A stretch of 64,000 nt of DNA from Kitasatospora setae KM-6054. GTDB taxonomy: Bacteria > Actinomycetota > Actinomycetes > Streptomycetales > Streptomycetaceae. The notes below the pieces were generated by a model. It did no database searches. It was not told the origin of the DNA and worked only from the letters and a program-made list of their open reading frames with translations. Below are positions 24,566 through 34,011 of the stretch, in pieces; the stretch's first letter is position 1; each line of letters opens with the position of its first letter. A program made the position numbers and the translations under genes. The DNA is taken from positions 5,766,001 to 5,830,000 of the forward strand of contig NC_016109.1 of assembly GCF_000269985.1 (NCBI RefSeq), given 5' to 3'.

Positions 24566-26825
24566 GCGGGCCGGGGTCGCCGGCTGACTGGCGGCTGGCG
24601 ATCTCCTGCTCCACGTCGGCCACGGTGCGGCCGTACTGCTGGCGGGAGGCTTCGAGGACAGCAGGCCCCCTCCCCATAGCGTGCGGCGGTGGACTGGTTG
24701 AGATGGTGACGACCGGGCTGGCGTGGCCGCCCACGACCACCGCGGCGAGCGCGGTGCGGGCGTCGAGGTTCAGCAGGTCTTCCGGCTTCACCGGCGGACC
24801 GAACGTCTTGGCCAACGTCGCAGCGTCGTCGGGACCGGGCTGGAAGGCCGTCTTCGTTCTGGCCTCGCTCAAGAGCGCGGCGCGCAGCCAGGCGGGCACT
24901 TGGCCCAGGTGCTGGAGCACTGCCACGATGCCGAGGTAGCTACCGCGAGCGCGGGCCAGCATGTCGGCCAGATTCACGCCGTTGCGCAGGAACCGGGCCG
25001 CCTCGTCCACATACAGCAGGGCCAGCTGCCGCTGCTCACGGGCAACGGCGCTGCGCCGCTGGGCCGCGTTCCAGAGCATCTGGACCACCAGACTGCCGAG
25101 CAGGTCGGCGGCCAGCGATCCGATCTGGCCCGAGGGCAGCGACACCACGAGGATCTTGTGGTTGTCGATCACCTCTTGGATGGACCACCACGGCTTCGAC
25201 TGCCCCAGGATGGCGCGCAGCTGCCGGCGATCGGTCAGCGGCGACACCTTGTTGAGGACGGCCGAGACGGCCTGGTCGCGCTCGCCGTCGGTCCAGGACT
25301 CGAAGCGGGCGAAGAACCGCCCGACGGTCGGCTGGAACACCGGGTCGAGACCGGCCAGCAGCTGGCGGCGGAAACGTCCGTCGGTCAGCAGCAGCGGCAG
25401 CTCGACCAGAGTCATGCCCGGGGTGGCAGCCAGCAGGACGAGCGAGGACTTCAGGATCTCTTCGAGCCTGGGGCCCCAGCTCTCGGCATGGGCGCGCAGG
25501 ATCTCCAGTACCTGGTCGGCGACCAGCTCGGCGTCGGCCGGTTCGCAGTCCAGCGGGTTGAGTCCCACCGGACGAGCGTCGGCGGCGTCGAGGACGATCA
25601 GGTCGTCCAGGCGCTCGGCCGGCACTTGGTCCACCACGTCGCGCGCCAGGTCTCCGCCGGGGTCGATGAGCACGACCGCCCTTCCCGCCCGCATGTCTTG
25701 CGTGAGCAGGTTGAGCAGCAGGGTGCTCTTGCCGGTCCCGGTAGACCCGGTGATGAGGTGGTGCATCAGGCTGTCGGTGGCGGAGATCGCTACCGGGCGC
25801 CCGGGTTGGCCGTCGTAGAGGGCGTTGCCGATGACCCGGCCGGTGGTCGGGAGCGACCGAACCGGCGGGAACAGTCGGCTGCCCGTCAGTTCCAAGCCAG
25901 GAACGGTTGGAGCCGAGACGGGCCAGGCCACCAACGTCGCGGCTTCCTTCGCGTTGACGTAGGCCGGTCGACCGAGCGGCGGCGAAGTCGCTGCGCGGGC
26001 CAACCACCGATGTGCTCGGGCGGGCAGCCAGCGCGGTACCAGCGCGGCGCCGTCTTGGTCGAGAAGGTGGAGGGCTGCCATCACCCGCCCGGCGAGCAGG
26101 TGCGCGCGGGAGCGAGGAACAGCAGCAGCACCAACGGTGCCCACCACGCCGAACCAGGGCTCGGCCGTCTTCGCTTGGAGGCCGGCCAGGGCACGCGGTC
26201 CGCTGGGTGGTGGCGGTGCTGCCAAGAGCAGCTGCACCAGGTGCTGAAGCCACGGCGGCAGCAGCTGAGGAGCTGGGCCGTCGGGCGGTCGCCACGAGGG
26301 TGTGGCGACGGGGAAGACGACCAGCTGGTAGGCCAGCGTCTCGCCCTGTAGCAAGGGCTGGAGTGTGTTGAGCAGGCTCACGGCGAAGTCGCCGGCCACG
26401 TCCGTCCGCACAGGGCGAGCGGTGGTGGTCAGGTGAATCCGACGGAGCCAGTTGGCCTTGGGTAAGGCCGGCTCAGGGATGAGGGTTGTCCGAAGTCCCG
26501 GAACGACGCCGCGCAGCTGCCTCAGCAGCACGTCGGCCTCGTAGCGGGGCAACCGCAGCCGGTGTTCAATCCGACCGCGTTGCCCGATGCCCTCGAACAC
26601 CACGCTGTCCCGGCCGTACAGCCAGCCACGGCTGAGGCGTAACCGTCCAAGGGAACGCATGAAAGCCGTGACTTGCTCGATGGTCAAGTCGCGTGGAAAT
26701 TCGAGTCGGTAGATAAGGCGAGTGTTGTCTCGTGTCAGCTGGTCTCGGTTGCGTAGGAGAATAAAAATTGCAATTGCGGCACCTAGCAGAGCGATTGAGC
26801 CGACGATCTGAGGTATGTCTCTCAT
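24543..26825 (-). CDS. VirD4-like conjugal transfer ATPase, module 1
   Basis: The 760-residue protein has an N-terminal membrane helix (IVGSIALLGAAIAIFILL) and a RecA/HerA-type motor with Walker A GSTGTGKST (about residues 360-368) and Walker B LALLYVDEA. It belongs to the VirD4/TraG-like type that couples DNA to a secretion channel. ATG 26825 places the membrane helix at the N-terminus; an upstream in-frame start at 26879 is unlikely. It is paired with a replication-relaxation gene exactly as in the second module at 46.7-49.6 kb, but sequence similarity between the two ATPases is low. Confidence 0.85.
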   Translation of the reverse strand: MRDIPQIVGSIALLGAAIAIFILLRNRDQLTRDNTRLIYRLEFPRDLTIEQVTAFMRSLGRLRLSRGWLYGRDSVVFEGIGQRGRIEHRLRLPRYEADVLLRQLRGVVPGLRTTLIPEPALPKANWLRRIHLTTTARPVRTDVAGDFAVSLLNTLQPLLQGETLAYQLVVFPVATPSWRPPDGPAPQLLPPWLQHLVQLLLAAPPPPSGPRALAGLQAKTAEPWFGVVGTVGAAAVPRSRAHLLAGRVMAALHLLDQDGAALVPRWLPARAHRWLARAATSPPLGRPAYVNAKEAATLVAWPVSAPTVPGLELTGSRLFPPVRSLPTTGRVIGNALYDGQPGRPVAISATDSLMHHLITGSTGTGKSTLLLNLLTQDMRAGRAVVLIDPGGDLARDVVDQVPAERLDDLIVLDAADARPVGLNPLDCEPADAELVADQVLEILRAHAESWGPRLEEILKSSLVLLAATPGMTLVELPLLLTDGRFRRQLLAGLDPVFQPTVGRFFARFESWTDGERDQAVSAVLNKVSPLTDRRQLRAILGQSKPWWSIQEVIDNHKILVVSLPSGQIGSLAADLLGSLVVQMLWNAAQRRSAVAREQRQLALLYVDEAARFLRNGVNLADMLARARGSYLGIVAVLQHLGQVPAWLRAALLSEARTKTAFQPGPDDAATLAKTFGPPVKPEDLLNLDARTALAAVVVGGHASPVVTISTSPPPHAMGRGPAVLEASRQQYGRTVADVEQEIASRQSAGDPGPRGHALVP

Positions 26826-27385
26826 GATCGCGGAATCCTTCAAGTAGCTTGAGGTCCGCGGATGAGCCGCATACGTCAATCGAACACGATTCGGGCGGAC
26901 GGGCGCCGGATTGGCGCGGGCCCACTCCCCAGAATTTTGAAAGAGCCGCTAGTTTGGCGGCTCTTGTTTTCTCAAGGCGAAAGCTGATTGCTATCAACCT
27001 TGTGCATCCAGTATATCATTTATGTGTGAAAAAGTCAACACTTCTATGGCTTCGGTAAGCCATTTCTGGCCTGCTTCTCAAGGCTCCTATCTGGTGGGTC
27101 TGATTAGAGGCGGGCCGACCTTTCGTGAAAAAGTCTACGTTTTATCGACATGCCGTGATCAATAAAATTACAGAAAGAGACGGCGGGCCGCGTCGGATGA
27201 ATCTTCGGATTGTACTCTTGTGGTACAGGGGTGCCTGATATGCAGTTCAGTGGCGGATGGGGCCTGGTCTCGCCATGATATTTGCGAAGGTTATTATCAT
27301 GCTTGCTTTGGTGGAGGGAATTTGGGGTGAGGGTGCGCGTAAATGGGAAATCGGCTCGAAGGTTGCCGTCCAGGTTTGGTGTGTA
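26826..27385. other. AT-rich intergenic region upstream of transfer module 1
   Basis: These 560 bases contain no supported gene. A perfect 9-bp hairpin with arms AAGAGCCGC (26942-26950) and GCGGCTCTT (26958-26966), followed by GTTTTCTC, looks like an intrinsic terminator. The rest is AT-rich for this genome. Because it lies directly upstream of the transfer operon it is a candidate site for the operon promoter or an origin of transfer, but I found no diagnostic repeat. Confidence 0.4.
26942..26974 (+). terminator. Intrinsic terminator
   Basis: A 9-bp perfect stem with a 7-base TAGTTTG loop is followed by TGTTTTCT. On the other strand the stem is followed by CAAAATTC, so it would mainly work on plus-strand transcripts. 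Confidence 0.6.
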
Positions 27386-28039
27386 TTACGGAGTGGTGGG
27401 CTGGCCAGGAATTTGAAGAGTAGGCGTGGAGCCGTTGCTTTCTCGTGGCCGACTGCGCGCCCCGGGGAGAGTGTCGACACCGTAGCGCCGTTCGTTCTCT
27501 AGGTGCTTTAGGCTATCGTCCAAGTGGGAGATTCGCTCCACTACGCCGAGGTCTTCACGAAGCGCAAGTCGCAGTAGCCAAACTCCATCTGAAAGCCCAT
27601 CGGAGAACCACCGTTGAAGTATGCTCGCTGTGGTGGGATCGTATTTCTGATTGAGCATGACGAGTGCACGGTATGCGCTGCTGATTCCTCTATTTAGCTC
27701 GGCTGCGACTTTCATGGTCCGCTCGGGCATTAGCATTTGGGTCCGAGCATACTGATCTTTGTACTGCTTTCGAGCTTCTTCCACTTCGCTCAGAGATACT
27801 CCGCCCTCTGCGTGGATTACAGATATCAGCTGGTCATAGGCGGTGGATCGGAATTGACGCGCGGTGGCGTTCAGTCCAGCGTAGGAAATTCTTTTTGCTT
27901 CCTCTGACTTCTCTGTTCGCTGGGATTCTAGCTCCAGGCGGCGAGATCGCAGAGTGAAGAAATGTGCCGCTAGTGTTGCGCCAAGAGTTCCGATCATGGT
28001 GATACTCGCTACCAAGCCGGGCGTGAGGTCGCTAGCCAT
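27386..28039 (-). CDS. Membrane-anchored coiled-coil protein, paralogue B
   Basis: A 217-residue protein with one N-terminal membrane helix (GLVASITMIGTLGATLAAHF), a charged segment RSRRLELESQRTEKSEEAKR and a helical domain containing LNATARQFRSTAYDQL. Same architecture as the protein at 16193-16786, with the shared LNxxxRQ region. GAAGGAG precedes the ATG. Codon use is AT-richer than the NUDIX gene nearby. Function is unknown. Confidence 0.75.
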   Translation of the reverse strand: MASDLTPGLVASITMIGTLGATLAAHFFTLRSRRLELESQRTEKSEEAKRISYAGLNATARQFRSTAYDQLISVIHAEGGVSLSEVEEARKQYKDQYARTQMLMPERTMKVAAELNRGISSAYRALVMLNQKYDPTTASILQRWFSDGLSDGVWLLRLALREDLGVVERISHLDDSLKHLENERRYGVDTLPGARSRPRESNGSTPTLQIPGQPTTP

Positions 28040-28280
28040 GCTGCTCCTTCGGTAAGAGAGGCATTCAACCTAATGCGTACCGCGGGGGCTGGCTTTGTAT
28101 GCTCAACTTGAGCAGTTTCAGAGCTTAAGGCTGGTAGCGGGATCTTGGAAGTCGGCGAATCCACCAATAACGGCTCAATTCAGGTCTGCTGCGGCGATTC
28201 ATCAGGGGGAGGTGCATCAGGAGTCGGCTCGGTCTCCAGCTCGCAGTCCCAGTTGGGCGGGTGATGGCGGAGGTTTCGCG

Positions 28281-28358
28281 GTGAACCCCCTGGACGACCT
28301 GGCTCCCAGCTGGCCACTCGGCGGCATCTTGGACACGGAAGGCTCACAGGGGTCATAA
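28281..28358 (+). CDS. Possible 25-residue peptide
   Basis: A GTG at 28281 is preceded by GGAGG at good spacing and encodes VNPLDDLAPSWPLGGILDTE plus five residues. No relative is known to me. The rest of the 28040-28401 spacer shows nothing else. It may be chance. Confidence 0.22.
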   Translation: MNPLDDLAPSWPLGGILDTEGSQGS

Positions 28359-28401
28359 ATTCATCGTGAGCAGCTGGCCGGTGTCCCGCAGCTGGGAGGT
28401 A

Positions 28402-28803
28402 CTACTCGTGCAGCAGCTGTTCGTCCAGGTACGCCTGCACCGGCTCGAACAGCCCGTACGGCACGAACTCGGAGATCTGCTCGTGCGTGATCCATGCCAG
28501 CTCGGCCAGCTCCTCGGTGTCGACCACCGTGGCCGTGCCGCTGACCACCTCGCAGGCGGTGTACGACATCTGCCGACCGGTCTTCGGGTGAACGCGCTCG
28601 CCGAGCGGGCGGACGGCCTTCACCGTCAGGCCGACCTCCTCGGCGGTCTCGCGGACAGCAGCTGCTTCCGGCGATTCGCCGGCCTCGACCTCACCGGCCG
28701 GGAACTGCCACGACAGCTCACCTTCTTTGACCCGCCGCTGGACCATCAGAACGCGGTCGTCCTGGACCACGATGGCGGCGGCGATGCCCGGTTTCGTACT
28801 CAC
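28402..28803 (-). CDS. NUDIX hydrolase on the element
   Basis: The 133-residue protein has a complete NUDIX box (GEVEAGESPEAAAVRETAEE then VGL, about residues 37-59) and resembles MutT/ADP-ribose-type pyrophosphatases. Its ATG overlaps the stop of the RibD-like gene (ATGA), so the two form an operon with the Xre-TPR regulator upstream. NUDIX genes of this kind recur on streptomycete integrative elements; the substrate is unknown. Confidence 0.9.
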   Translation of the reverse strand: MSTKPGIAAAIVVQDDRVLMVQRRVKEGELSWQFPAGEVEAGESPEAAAVRETAEEVGLTVKAVRPLGERVHPKTGRQMSYTACEVVSGTATVVDTEELAELAWITHEQISEFVPYGLFEPVQAYLDEQLLHE

Positions 28804-29163
28804 GCTGTGGGTTCCTTCGGGGCGTAGCGCAGCAGCACCACGTCGCCCACCGTCTCGGTGCCCAGCAGCTTCATCCGGTGCGTGCTGCCGCCGGGGAACT
28901 CAGCCGGGTAGACGAAGCGCGGTGCGCCAGCGTCACCCACCAACAGGGGTGCCACGGCCAAGTGGATCTCGTCGGCCAGGCCGAGGCTCAGGAACTGAGT
29001 GTGGATCTGGCCGCCGCCCTCGACCATGAGCCGCTGCACGCCGCGAGCAGCCAGGTCTTCGAGCATCAGGCCGAAGTCGACCGTGTCGCCGGTGCTGACC
29101 ACGTCGGCCAGGCCATCCAGGGTGTCGCGCAGCTTCAGCGCGCCAGAGTCGGTGGTGTAGACG

Positions 29164-30641
29164 CAATACCGGTGACTTTGGTCCAGTTGGGTCGTTGGGC
29201 TGGGTATGCCAAGGCCTGGACAGCTGAAGTCGTCGGTGGGTGACCGGTTCTCGGATCGGATCGCGTTGGGGGTGCTGACGCGCGCCTATCCGCCGGAGTT
29301 GATCGACGAGGTCGTTGCCGCGTGCGGTCGGACCGAGCAGCGGAGTCGACTGCTGCCCGCTCGGGTGGTGGTCTACTTCGTCCTGGCGATGTGCCTCTTC
29401 TTCGGCCAGGGATACGAGGAGGTGGCCCGGCTTCTCGTCCAGGGGCTGGAGCGGGAGAGCCGCTGGGCGAACGGTTGGCGGGTGCCGACGACGGCGGCGA
29501 TCGGACGGGCCCGCCTGCGGCTGGGCCCGGAGCCGCTACGGGCCCTGTTCGCCCGGGTCTGCCGGCCGGTGGCGGCCGAGCATACGCAGGGCGCCTGGTA
29601 CCGGCGGTGGCGGCTGGTCGCGGTGGACGGCACGACGTTCGATCTGCCGGACACGGCGGCGAACGCCGAGTTCTTCGGACGGCCCGGCACCAGCCGAGGG
29701 CAGGGCCGAAGCGCCTATCCGCAAGCGAGAGTCGCGGCGCTGGCCGAATGCGGCACCCACGCGATCTTCGCAGCGGAAGTCGCCTCGCTGTCCGTCCACG
29801 AGACCGCCCTGGCCGAGCGGCTGTTCCCCGCCCTGGCCGAGGACATGCTCGTGCTCGCCGACCGGGGCTTTTGCGGCCTGGACCTGTGGCGGTCCGCCCG
29901 GGCCGGCGGGGCCGACCTGCTGTGGCGGGTCAGGAGCGTCGCCGTGCTGCCGGTCATTGCCCCGCTCCACGACGGCTCCTACCTGTCCGAGATCGTCGCC
30001 GCCCGCGACAGGAACCGGCGGGAGGACCCGGAGCGGGTGCGGGTCATCGAGTACACGATCGGCTCGCGCGGTGGCGACGGCACCGTCTACCGGCTGATCA
30101 CCAGCATCCTTGACCCGGCCGACGCCCCGGCGGGCGAGCTCGCCGCCCTCTACGCCCAGAGGTGGGAGATCGAGAACACCCTCGACGAGCTCAAGAACCA
30201 CCAGGGCGCACCCGGGCTCGTGCTGCGTTCCCAGCACCCGCGCGGAGTCGAGCAGGAGATCTTCGCGTTCCTGCTCGTCCACCACGCCCTGCGCGACCTG
30301 ATGCACCAGGCCGCCATGCGAGGCGGGCACGATCCCGACCGGATCTCCTTCGCCCGCACCCTTCGAGTCGTCCGCCGCCACGTCACCGGGCAGGCGGCCC
30401 TTTCCCCCCTCCCGACTGGCCCGGGCACTCACTCAGAGCCTGCGTGAGATCACCGAACGGCTGCTGCCCGCAAGGCGGTCACGTTCCAATCCCCGCGTCG
30501 TCAAACGCAAGATGTCGAACTGGGCACTCAAACGAGCCGAGCACTACAGCCCACCCCCACCCGCGGCCCCCACCGTCCGGCTTGTCGGGCCGACCAAGAC
30601 CAGCCCAACCCGCCGGAAATCAACCTAAATCACCGGTATTG
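29164..30641 (+). mobile_element. IS4-family insertion sequence, 1478 bp
   Basis: Perfect 12-bp terminal inverted repeats CAATACCGGTGA (29164-29175) and TCACCGGTATTG (30630-30641) flank the element. The target GGTGTAGACG is duplicated at 29154-29163 and 30642-30651. A 10-bp duplication and a DDE transposase of IS4 type agree. The intact duplication and perfect ends indicate a recent insertion. Confidence 0.95.
29206..30628 (+). pseudogene. IS4-family transposase with a +1 frameshift
   Basis: The main frame encodes an IS4-type DDE transposase with LVAVDGTTFDLPDT, MLVLADRGFCGLDLW and YAQRWEIENTLDELKN (Y-x2-R-W-x-IE signature). It runs to a stop at 30447. A run of six C at 30404-30409 then shifts the frame. 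Plus one base, the protein-like sequence continues through RLARALTQSLREITERLLP to a stop at 30626-30628 just inside the right end. The expected full product is about 470 residues. The shift may be inactivating, a sequencing error in the homopolymer, or a site of programmed slippage. Confidence 0.85.
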
Positions 30642-31017
30642 GGTGTAGACGACCTTCTTGTCACCGAAGTGCCAGAACTTGAGGTCGCGGTCCAGGTCGC
30701 CGCTGGCCGTGATGGTGACCTTGAGCGGGTACTCCGGCTTGCCGGCCGCGACTCGCGCGGCCCGACGGTCGTCGCTGTTGACCAGGAGCCGCGGGTTGTC
30801 GCTGCGCAGGGTGTTGCCGCCGATGAGGATGGCGTCCGACTCGGCCCTGACCTGGTCAACCCGGTCGAAGTCGTCCGCATTCGACAGCAGGAGCCGCTGC
30901 GACGAGGTGTCGTCGATGTACCCGTCCACCGACGTGGCGACGCTCAGCAGGACGAAGGGGCGCTCGGCCATCGTGGCTCCGATCTCGCAAGGGGCGGTCT
31001 GGGCACCGCCAGGATGA

Positions 31018-32394
31018 TCACACTTCATGGAGCATCACGCTGTCGAGGGCTTCGCGGAACTCTGCCACCTCGGCCACCGTGGACCAGGGTGACAACTTGC
31101 CATCCAGGGAGGCCAGTTCGGCGAAGATCCGAGCCGATCCGGTGCTGGTCGCAATTGATAGGGCTTCAGATGCAGTAGTTGCTGCTCGCTCCGGTCCGAT
31201 GGCATGGAGCTGGGCGCCAGCGGACCGAGCCAGGTAGACGCCACGGTCGCGGCGGAACGAGGCCGGCAGCGCTCGAATCGCCTGGTCGAAGCCGACTACA
31301 GCGGCGTCGTACTGGCCCAGCGCGGCCAATGACCGGGCACGCTGGGCTTCGACGTAGGCCGCATCGAGCCAGTGTCCGCGGTTGGCTCCGGTCTCGGTCG
31401 GCACGCTGACCAGTTCCAGAGCTTGGTCGTACGCCTGCTGGCAGGCCAGCTCGTCGCCGAGCAGGGCGTGGCCGTGCGCCCCGTAGACCGCTCCGAGCGC
31501 CGTCAGTCGGCTTCTCGGAGGAGCGATCCGCTGGGCGGATTCGGCCAGGTCAACGGCGTCGAGCGATTCCCTCATGTCGCCAGCCAGCTGCGCCTTGCGG
31601 GCGGTGATGTAGATGGTGAGGTCATGGTCGCCAGCCGCGTTCGACCAGTCGACGGCCCGGTTGGCCCAGTACTGCGCGGCGCGGTGATCACCACTGTCCT
31701 GGAACAGCCAGCTACAGAACTCGGCGTACTCGGCCTGGACCTGCATGAGGTCGAGACGGTCACGGCCGGAGGCCTCACGCCTGAGCTGTTGGATCAGTCG
31801 GACGTGCTCCTGGGCGCTCACCACGACCTGGCGCGGGCCGAGTACGTTGTCGCACTCGACCAGCGACTTGCGCAGCTGCCGAAGGTTCTCGACCGGGTGC
31901 AGGTCGGGCGACAGCACCAGCTGAGGCCGGGGCGCAGGTGCAGCTGTTACTCCGGGGAGAACTGCCGCTCCAGCGAGGCCGGCAGCTGAGCGGAGCAAGG
32001 CGCGGCGCGGCATCGTCACGAAGATGATCCTTCCGTCCGAGGTCCGGCAACCGACCCGGACCTCACCGTCAGCGAGCGTCATCGCCGAGCCGATCTCAGC
32101 TGGATCGGGGGCCGTCTTCAGCCGTCGAGCGCCGACGGCGTTCGAGCTGCCCTGAGCCTGCTGGGGGAGGACCGGTGCGCTGACTGGTGTTGGAGCCAGA
32201 AGACCGCCGAGCTCTATCGGGTTGACTTGGAGCAACGCGGCTAGACGCGGCATCTGGAACGGCTGAGGATCACCCCGGCCGCGCTCCCAACGGATCACGG
32301 TGGACCGGTCAACGCCAAGTGCCTCGGCCAGCCCTTCCTGGGTGAAGCCCATGGCGCGGCGACGCTGGACGAACCTATCCCGTTTCGCCGCCAC
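31018..32394 (-). CDS. Xre-family regulator with TPR-like domain
   Basis: The 458-residue protein has an N-terminal helix-turn-helix (MGFTQEGLAEALGVDRSTVI) and a middle twin-arginine-like hydrophobic stretch (MPRRALLRSAAGLAGAAVL). About 300 residues of TPR-like helices follow. Streptomycete regulators of this layout control neighbouring small-molecule or mobility genes. It is the first gene of the Xre/RibD-like/NUDIX operon and is divergent from the peptide-JmjC operon, with an inverted repeat between them. Whether the hydrophobic stretch is an export signal or only structural cannot be told. Confidence 0.85.
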   Translation of the reverse strand: MAAKRDRFVQRRRAMGFTQEGLAEALGVDRSTVIRWERGRGDPQPFQMPRLAALLQVNPIELGGLLAPTPVSAPVLPQQAQGSSNAVGARRLKTAPDPAEIGSAMTLADGEVRVGCRTSDGRIIFVTMPRRALLRSAAGLAGAAVLPGVTAAPAPRPQLVLSPDLHPVENLRQLRKSLVECDNVLGPRQVVVSAQEHVRLIQQLRREASGRDRLDLMQVQAEYAEFCSWLFQDSGDHRAAQYWANRAVDWSNAAGDHDLTIYITARKAQLAGDMRESLDAVDLAESAQRIAPPRSRLTALGAVYGAHGHALLGDELACQQAYDQALELVSVPTETGANRGHWLDAAYVEAQRARSLAALGQYDAAVVGFDQAIRALPASFRRDRGVYLARSAGAQLHAIGPERAATTASEALSIATSTGSARIFAELASLDGKLSPWSTVAEVAEFREALDSVMLHEV

Positions 32395-32565
32395 TCAGGT
32401 CCCCCTGTTCATCACGAGCCGGTTCACCCGCTCGGCATCCGCCCAGGTCATGCCCACCTATGCCACATGGATGCCACGTTGATGCGCCAATTCTCCACTG
32501 TTCCAGGCTTTCTGACGGCGGTTTCGTAGAGCCATGCCGGACAACGCGCTGCTGATCCGGCACTG

Positions 32566-32607
32566 GCTTCCGGTTCTGGGCTGCTGGGGCAGTCCAGAAC
32601 CGGAAGC
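32566..32607. promoter_or_regulatory. 14-bp perfect inverted repeat ahead of the peptide operon
   Basis: GCTTCCGGTTCTGG (32566-32579) and CCAGAACCGGAAGC (32594-32607) are exact complements with a 14-base loop. A second small repeat ACCGGC-ATCA-GCCGGT follows. It lies between the divergent Xre-TPR gene and the peptide gene, so it may be the regulator's operator or an RNA hairpin in the leader of the peptide operon. Confidence 0.6.
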
Positions 32608-32668
32608 TCCAACTCGACCGGCATCAGCCGGTTCGGGAGTGGTTCCACCAACGAGAGGGGTACAGCTC

Positions 32669-32809
32669 ATGCCCGAGAACCTCACGACCTCCACCGAGCT
32701 GGACGAGGACGGCCTGCTCGTCGCCCGTCGCCAGGTCACCGCGGCGCGGTCCCGCTTCGAGGTGCCGTCCGACGGCGGCTCGACCGGCGTCTCCGACAGC
32801 AACGACTGA
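32669..32809 (+). CDS. 46-residue peptide, possible RiPP precursor
   Basis: The peptide begins MPENLTTSTELDEDGLLVAR and ends in a small-residue tail EVPSDGGSTGVSDSND. The acidic first half resembles a leader; RRQVTAARSRF forms a basic centre. GAGAGGGG precedes the ATG at 32669. It is encoded 14 bases before a JmjC/cupin oxygenase gene and appears to lead that operon. A ribosomally made, post-translationally modified product is an inference from size and neighbours; no known RiPP class is recognised. Confidence 0.55.
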   Translation: MPENLTTSTELDEDGLLVARRQVTAARSRFEVPSDGGSTGVSDSND

Positions 32810-32823
32810 CGGCTGAGAGCACC

Positions 32824-34011
32824 GTGACCACCGAGACCCTTTCGGTGGCCCAGCGCCTGGGCGGGGACAAGTTCCTCGCCCAGGCGTTCGGCCGCAGCTA
32901 CTACGTTGCGCGCGGCGATGCCGCGTCGGTTGCCGGTCTGGTGAGTTGGGATGACCTCAACGCCATCCTCACGCACCACCGGCTCGAAGCTCCTCGGTTC
33001 CGGCTGGCCTTGGACGGCGAGCCGGTGCCGGCCTTCCGCTACTCCCGGCCGGTGGTGACCCGCCGCAGCACCACCTGGCAGCGGCTCCAGACCTCCTCGC
33101 TGCACGAACAGCTGGCCGACGGCGCCACGCTGGTGATCGACGCCGTGGACGAGCTGCACCCCGGCGTCGGCCTGCTGGCCAAGCACCTGGAGAACTGGCT
33201 CCGCACCGCCGTGCAGGTCAACCTGTACGGCTCCTGGACCGGTACCGAGGGCTTCGGCACCCACTGGGACGACCACGACGTGATCGTGGTCCAGCTCGAC
33301 GGCACGAAGCGCTGGAAGCTGTACGGGCCGACCCGTACCGCCCCGATGAACCGCGATGTGGCTGCGCCCGAGCAACCGCCAGAGCAGCCGATTGCCGACC
33401 TGGTGCTGAGCGCCGGCGACGTGCTCTACCTGCCCCGTGGCTGGTGGCACGCCGTCGCTGCGTCGGAAGGCCAGTACTCGCTACACCTGACCTGTGGGCT
33501 CCAGACGACCACCGGGGCCGACCTGATCACCTGGCTGTCCGAGACGCTGCGCGGCCACGAGATCGTTCGGACCGACGTGCCGCGGTTCGGCACCGAGTCC
33601 GAGCAACGCGAGTTCCTGGACCAGATCGCCAAGCTGCTCGTTGACGAATTGGCCAGCTCCGACCTGATCACCCGGTTCGGGCTGACCCGCGATGCCACGG
33701 AGCCGGCCCGGCTCGCGCCGTCGCTGCCGTACGTCAACGGCATCCCGCCGCAGCAACAGCTGCGGGCCCGCCTGGTCGTCGCGCGGCCCCACTTGGTGAC
33801 CATGCCGGACGGCACGGCCCAGCTGATCGCCGGTGGCGAGGAGTGGACGTTCAGCGCCAAGGCGCTGCCGCTGCTCCAGCTCCTGCTGGACGGTTCGTCG
33901 CACAGCCTGGGCGAGCTAGCGGCCGTGGCAGGCCTCTCCGTCGAGCAGGCGGCTGGCGTGGTGAACGAACTCGTCAGCGGCCAGGTCGCTGCGGTGGGAG
34001 CCACATCGTGA
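32824..34011 (+). CDS. JmjC/cupin-type 2-oxoglutarate oxygenase
   Basis: The 395-residue protein has a JmjC core with the iron ligands His147-x-Asp149 (GTHWDDHDV) and His209 (LPRGWWHA), and a likely 2-oxoglutarate-binding lysine in RWKLYGP. A C-terminal winged-helix-like domain (SHSLGELAAVAGLSVEQAAG) follows, as in bacterial ribosomal oxygenases such as YcfD that hydroxylate arginine or histidine. Here a short peptide gene just upstream suggests a peptide substrate. GTG start; its stop overlaps the next GTG by 4 bases. Confidence 0.85.
   Translation: MTTETLSVAQRLGGDKFLAQAFGRSYYVARGDAASVAGLVSWDDLNAILTHHRLEAPRFRLALDGEPVPAFRYSRPVVTRRSTTWQRLQTSSLHEQLADGATLVIDAVDELHPGVGLLAKHLENWLRTAVQVNLYGSWTGTEGFGTHWDDHDVIVVQLDGTKRWKLYGPTRTAPMNRDVAAPEQPPEQPIADLVLSAGDVLYLPRGWWHAVAASEGQYSLHLTCGLQTTTGADLITWLSETLRGHEIVRTDVPRFGTESEQREFLDQIAKLLVDELASSDLITRFGLTRDATEPARLAPSLPYVNGIPPQQQLRARLVVARPHLVTMPDGTAQLIAGGEEWTFSAKALPLLQLLLDGSSHSLGELAAVAGLSVEQAAGVVNELVSGQVAAVGATS

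Larger units (their letters stand above)
28800..30971 (-). pseudogene. RibD-C/dihydrofolate-reductase-like gene split by an IS
   Basis: Two parts read in one frame once the IS and one 10-bp repeat are removed. The N-terminal part is 30971-30642 (FVLLSVATSVDGYIDD, SDAILIGGNTLRSDNP). The C-terminal part is 29163-28800 (VQRLMVEGGGQIHTQFL, DEIHLAVAPLLVG). The intact product of about 246 residues would belong to the riboflavin-specific deaminase/reductase C-terminal family (COG1985), using NADPH. The start at 30971 follows GGAG. The insertion separates the conserved N- and C-terminal blocks and should abolish activity. Confidence 0.9.

Noticed and set aside
24723..26351. 542-codon plus-strand frame opposite transfer ATPase 1
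   Set aside because: It is an antisense shadow of the ATPase, which has clear Walker motifs on the minus strand.
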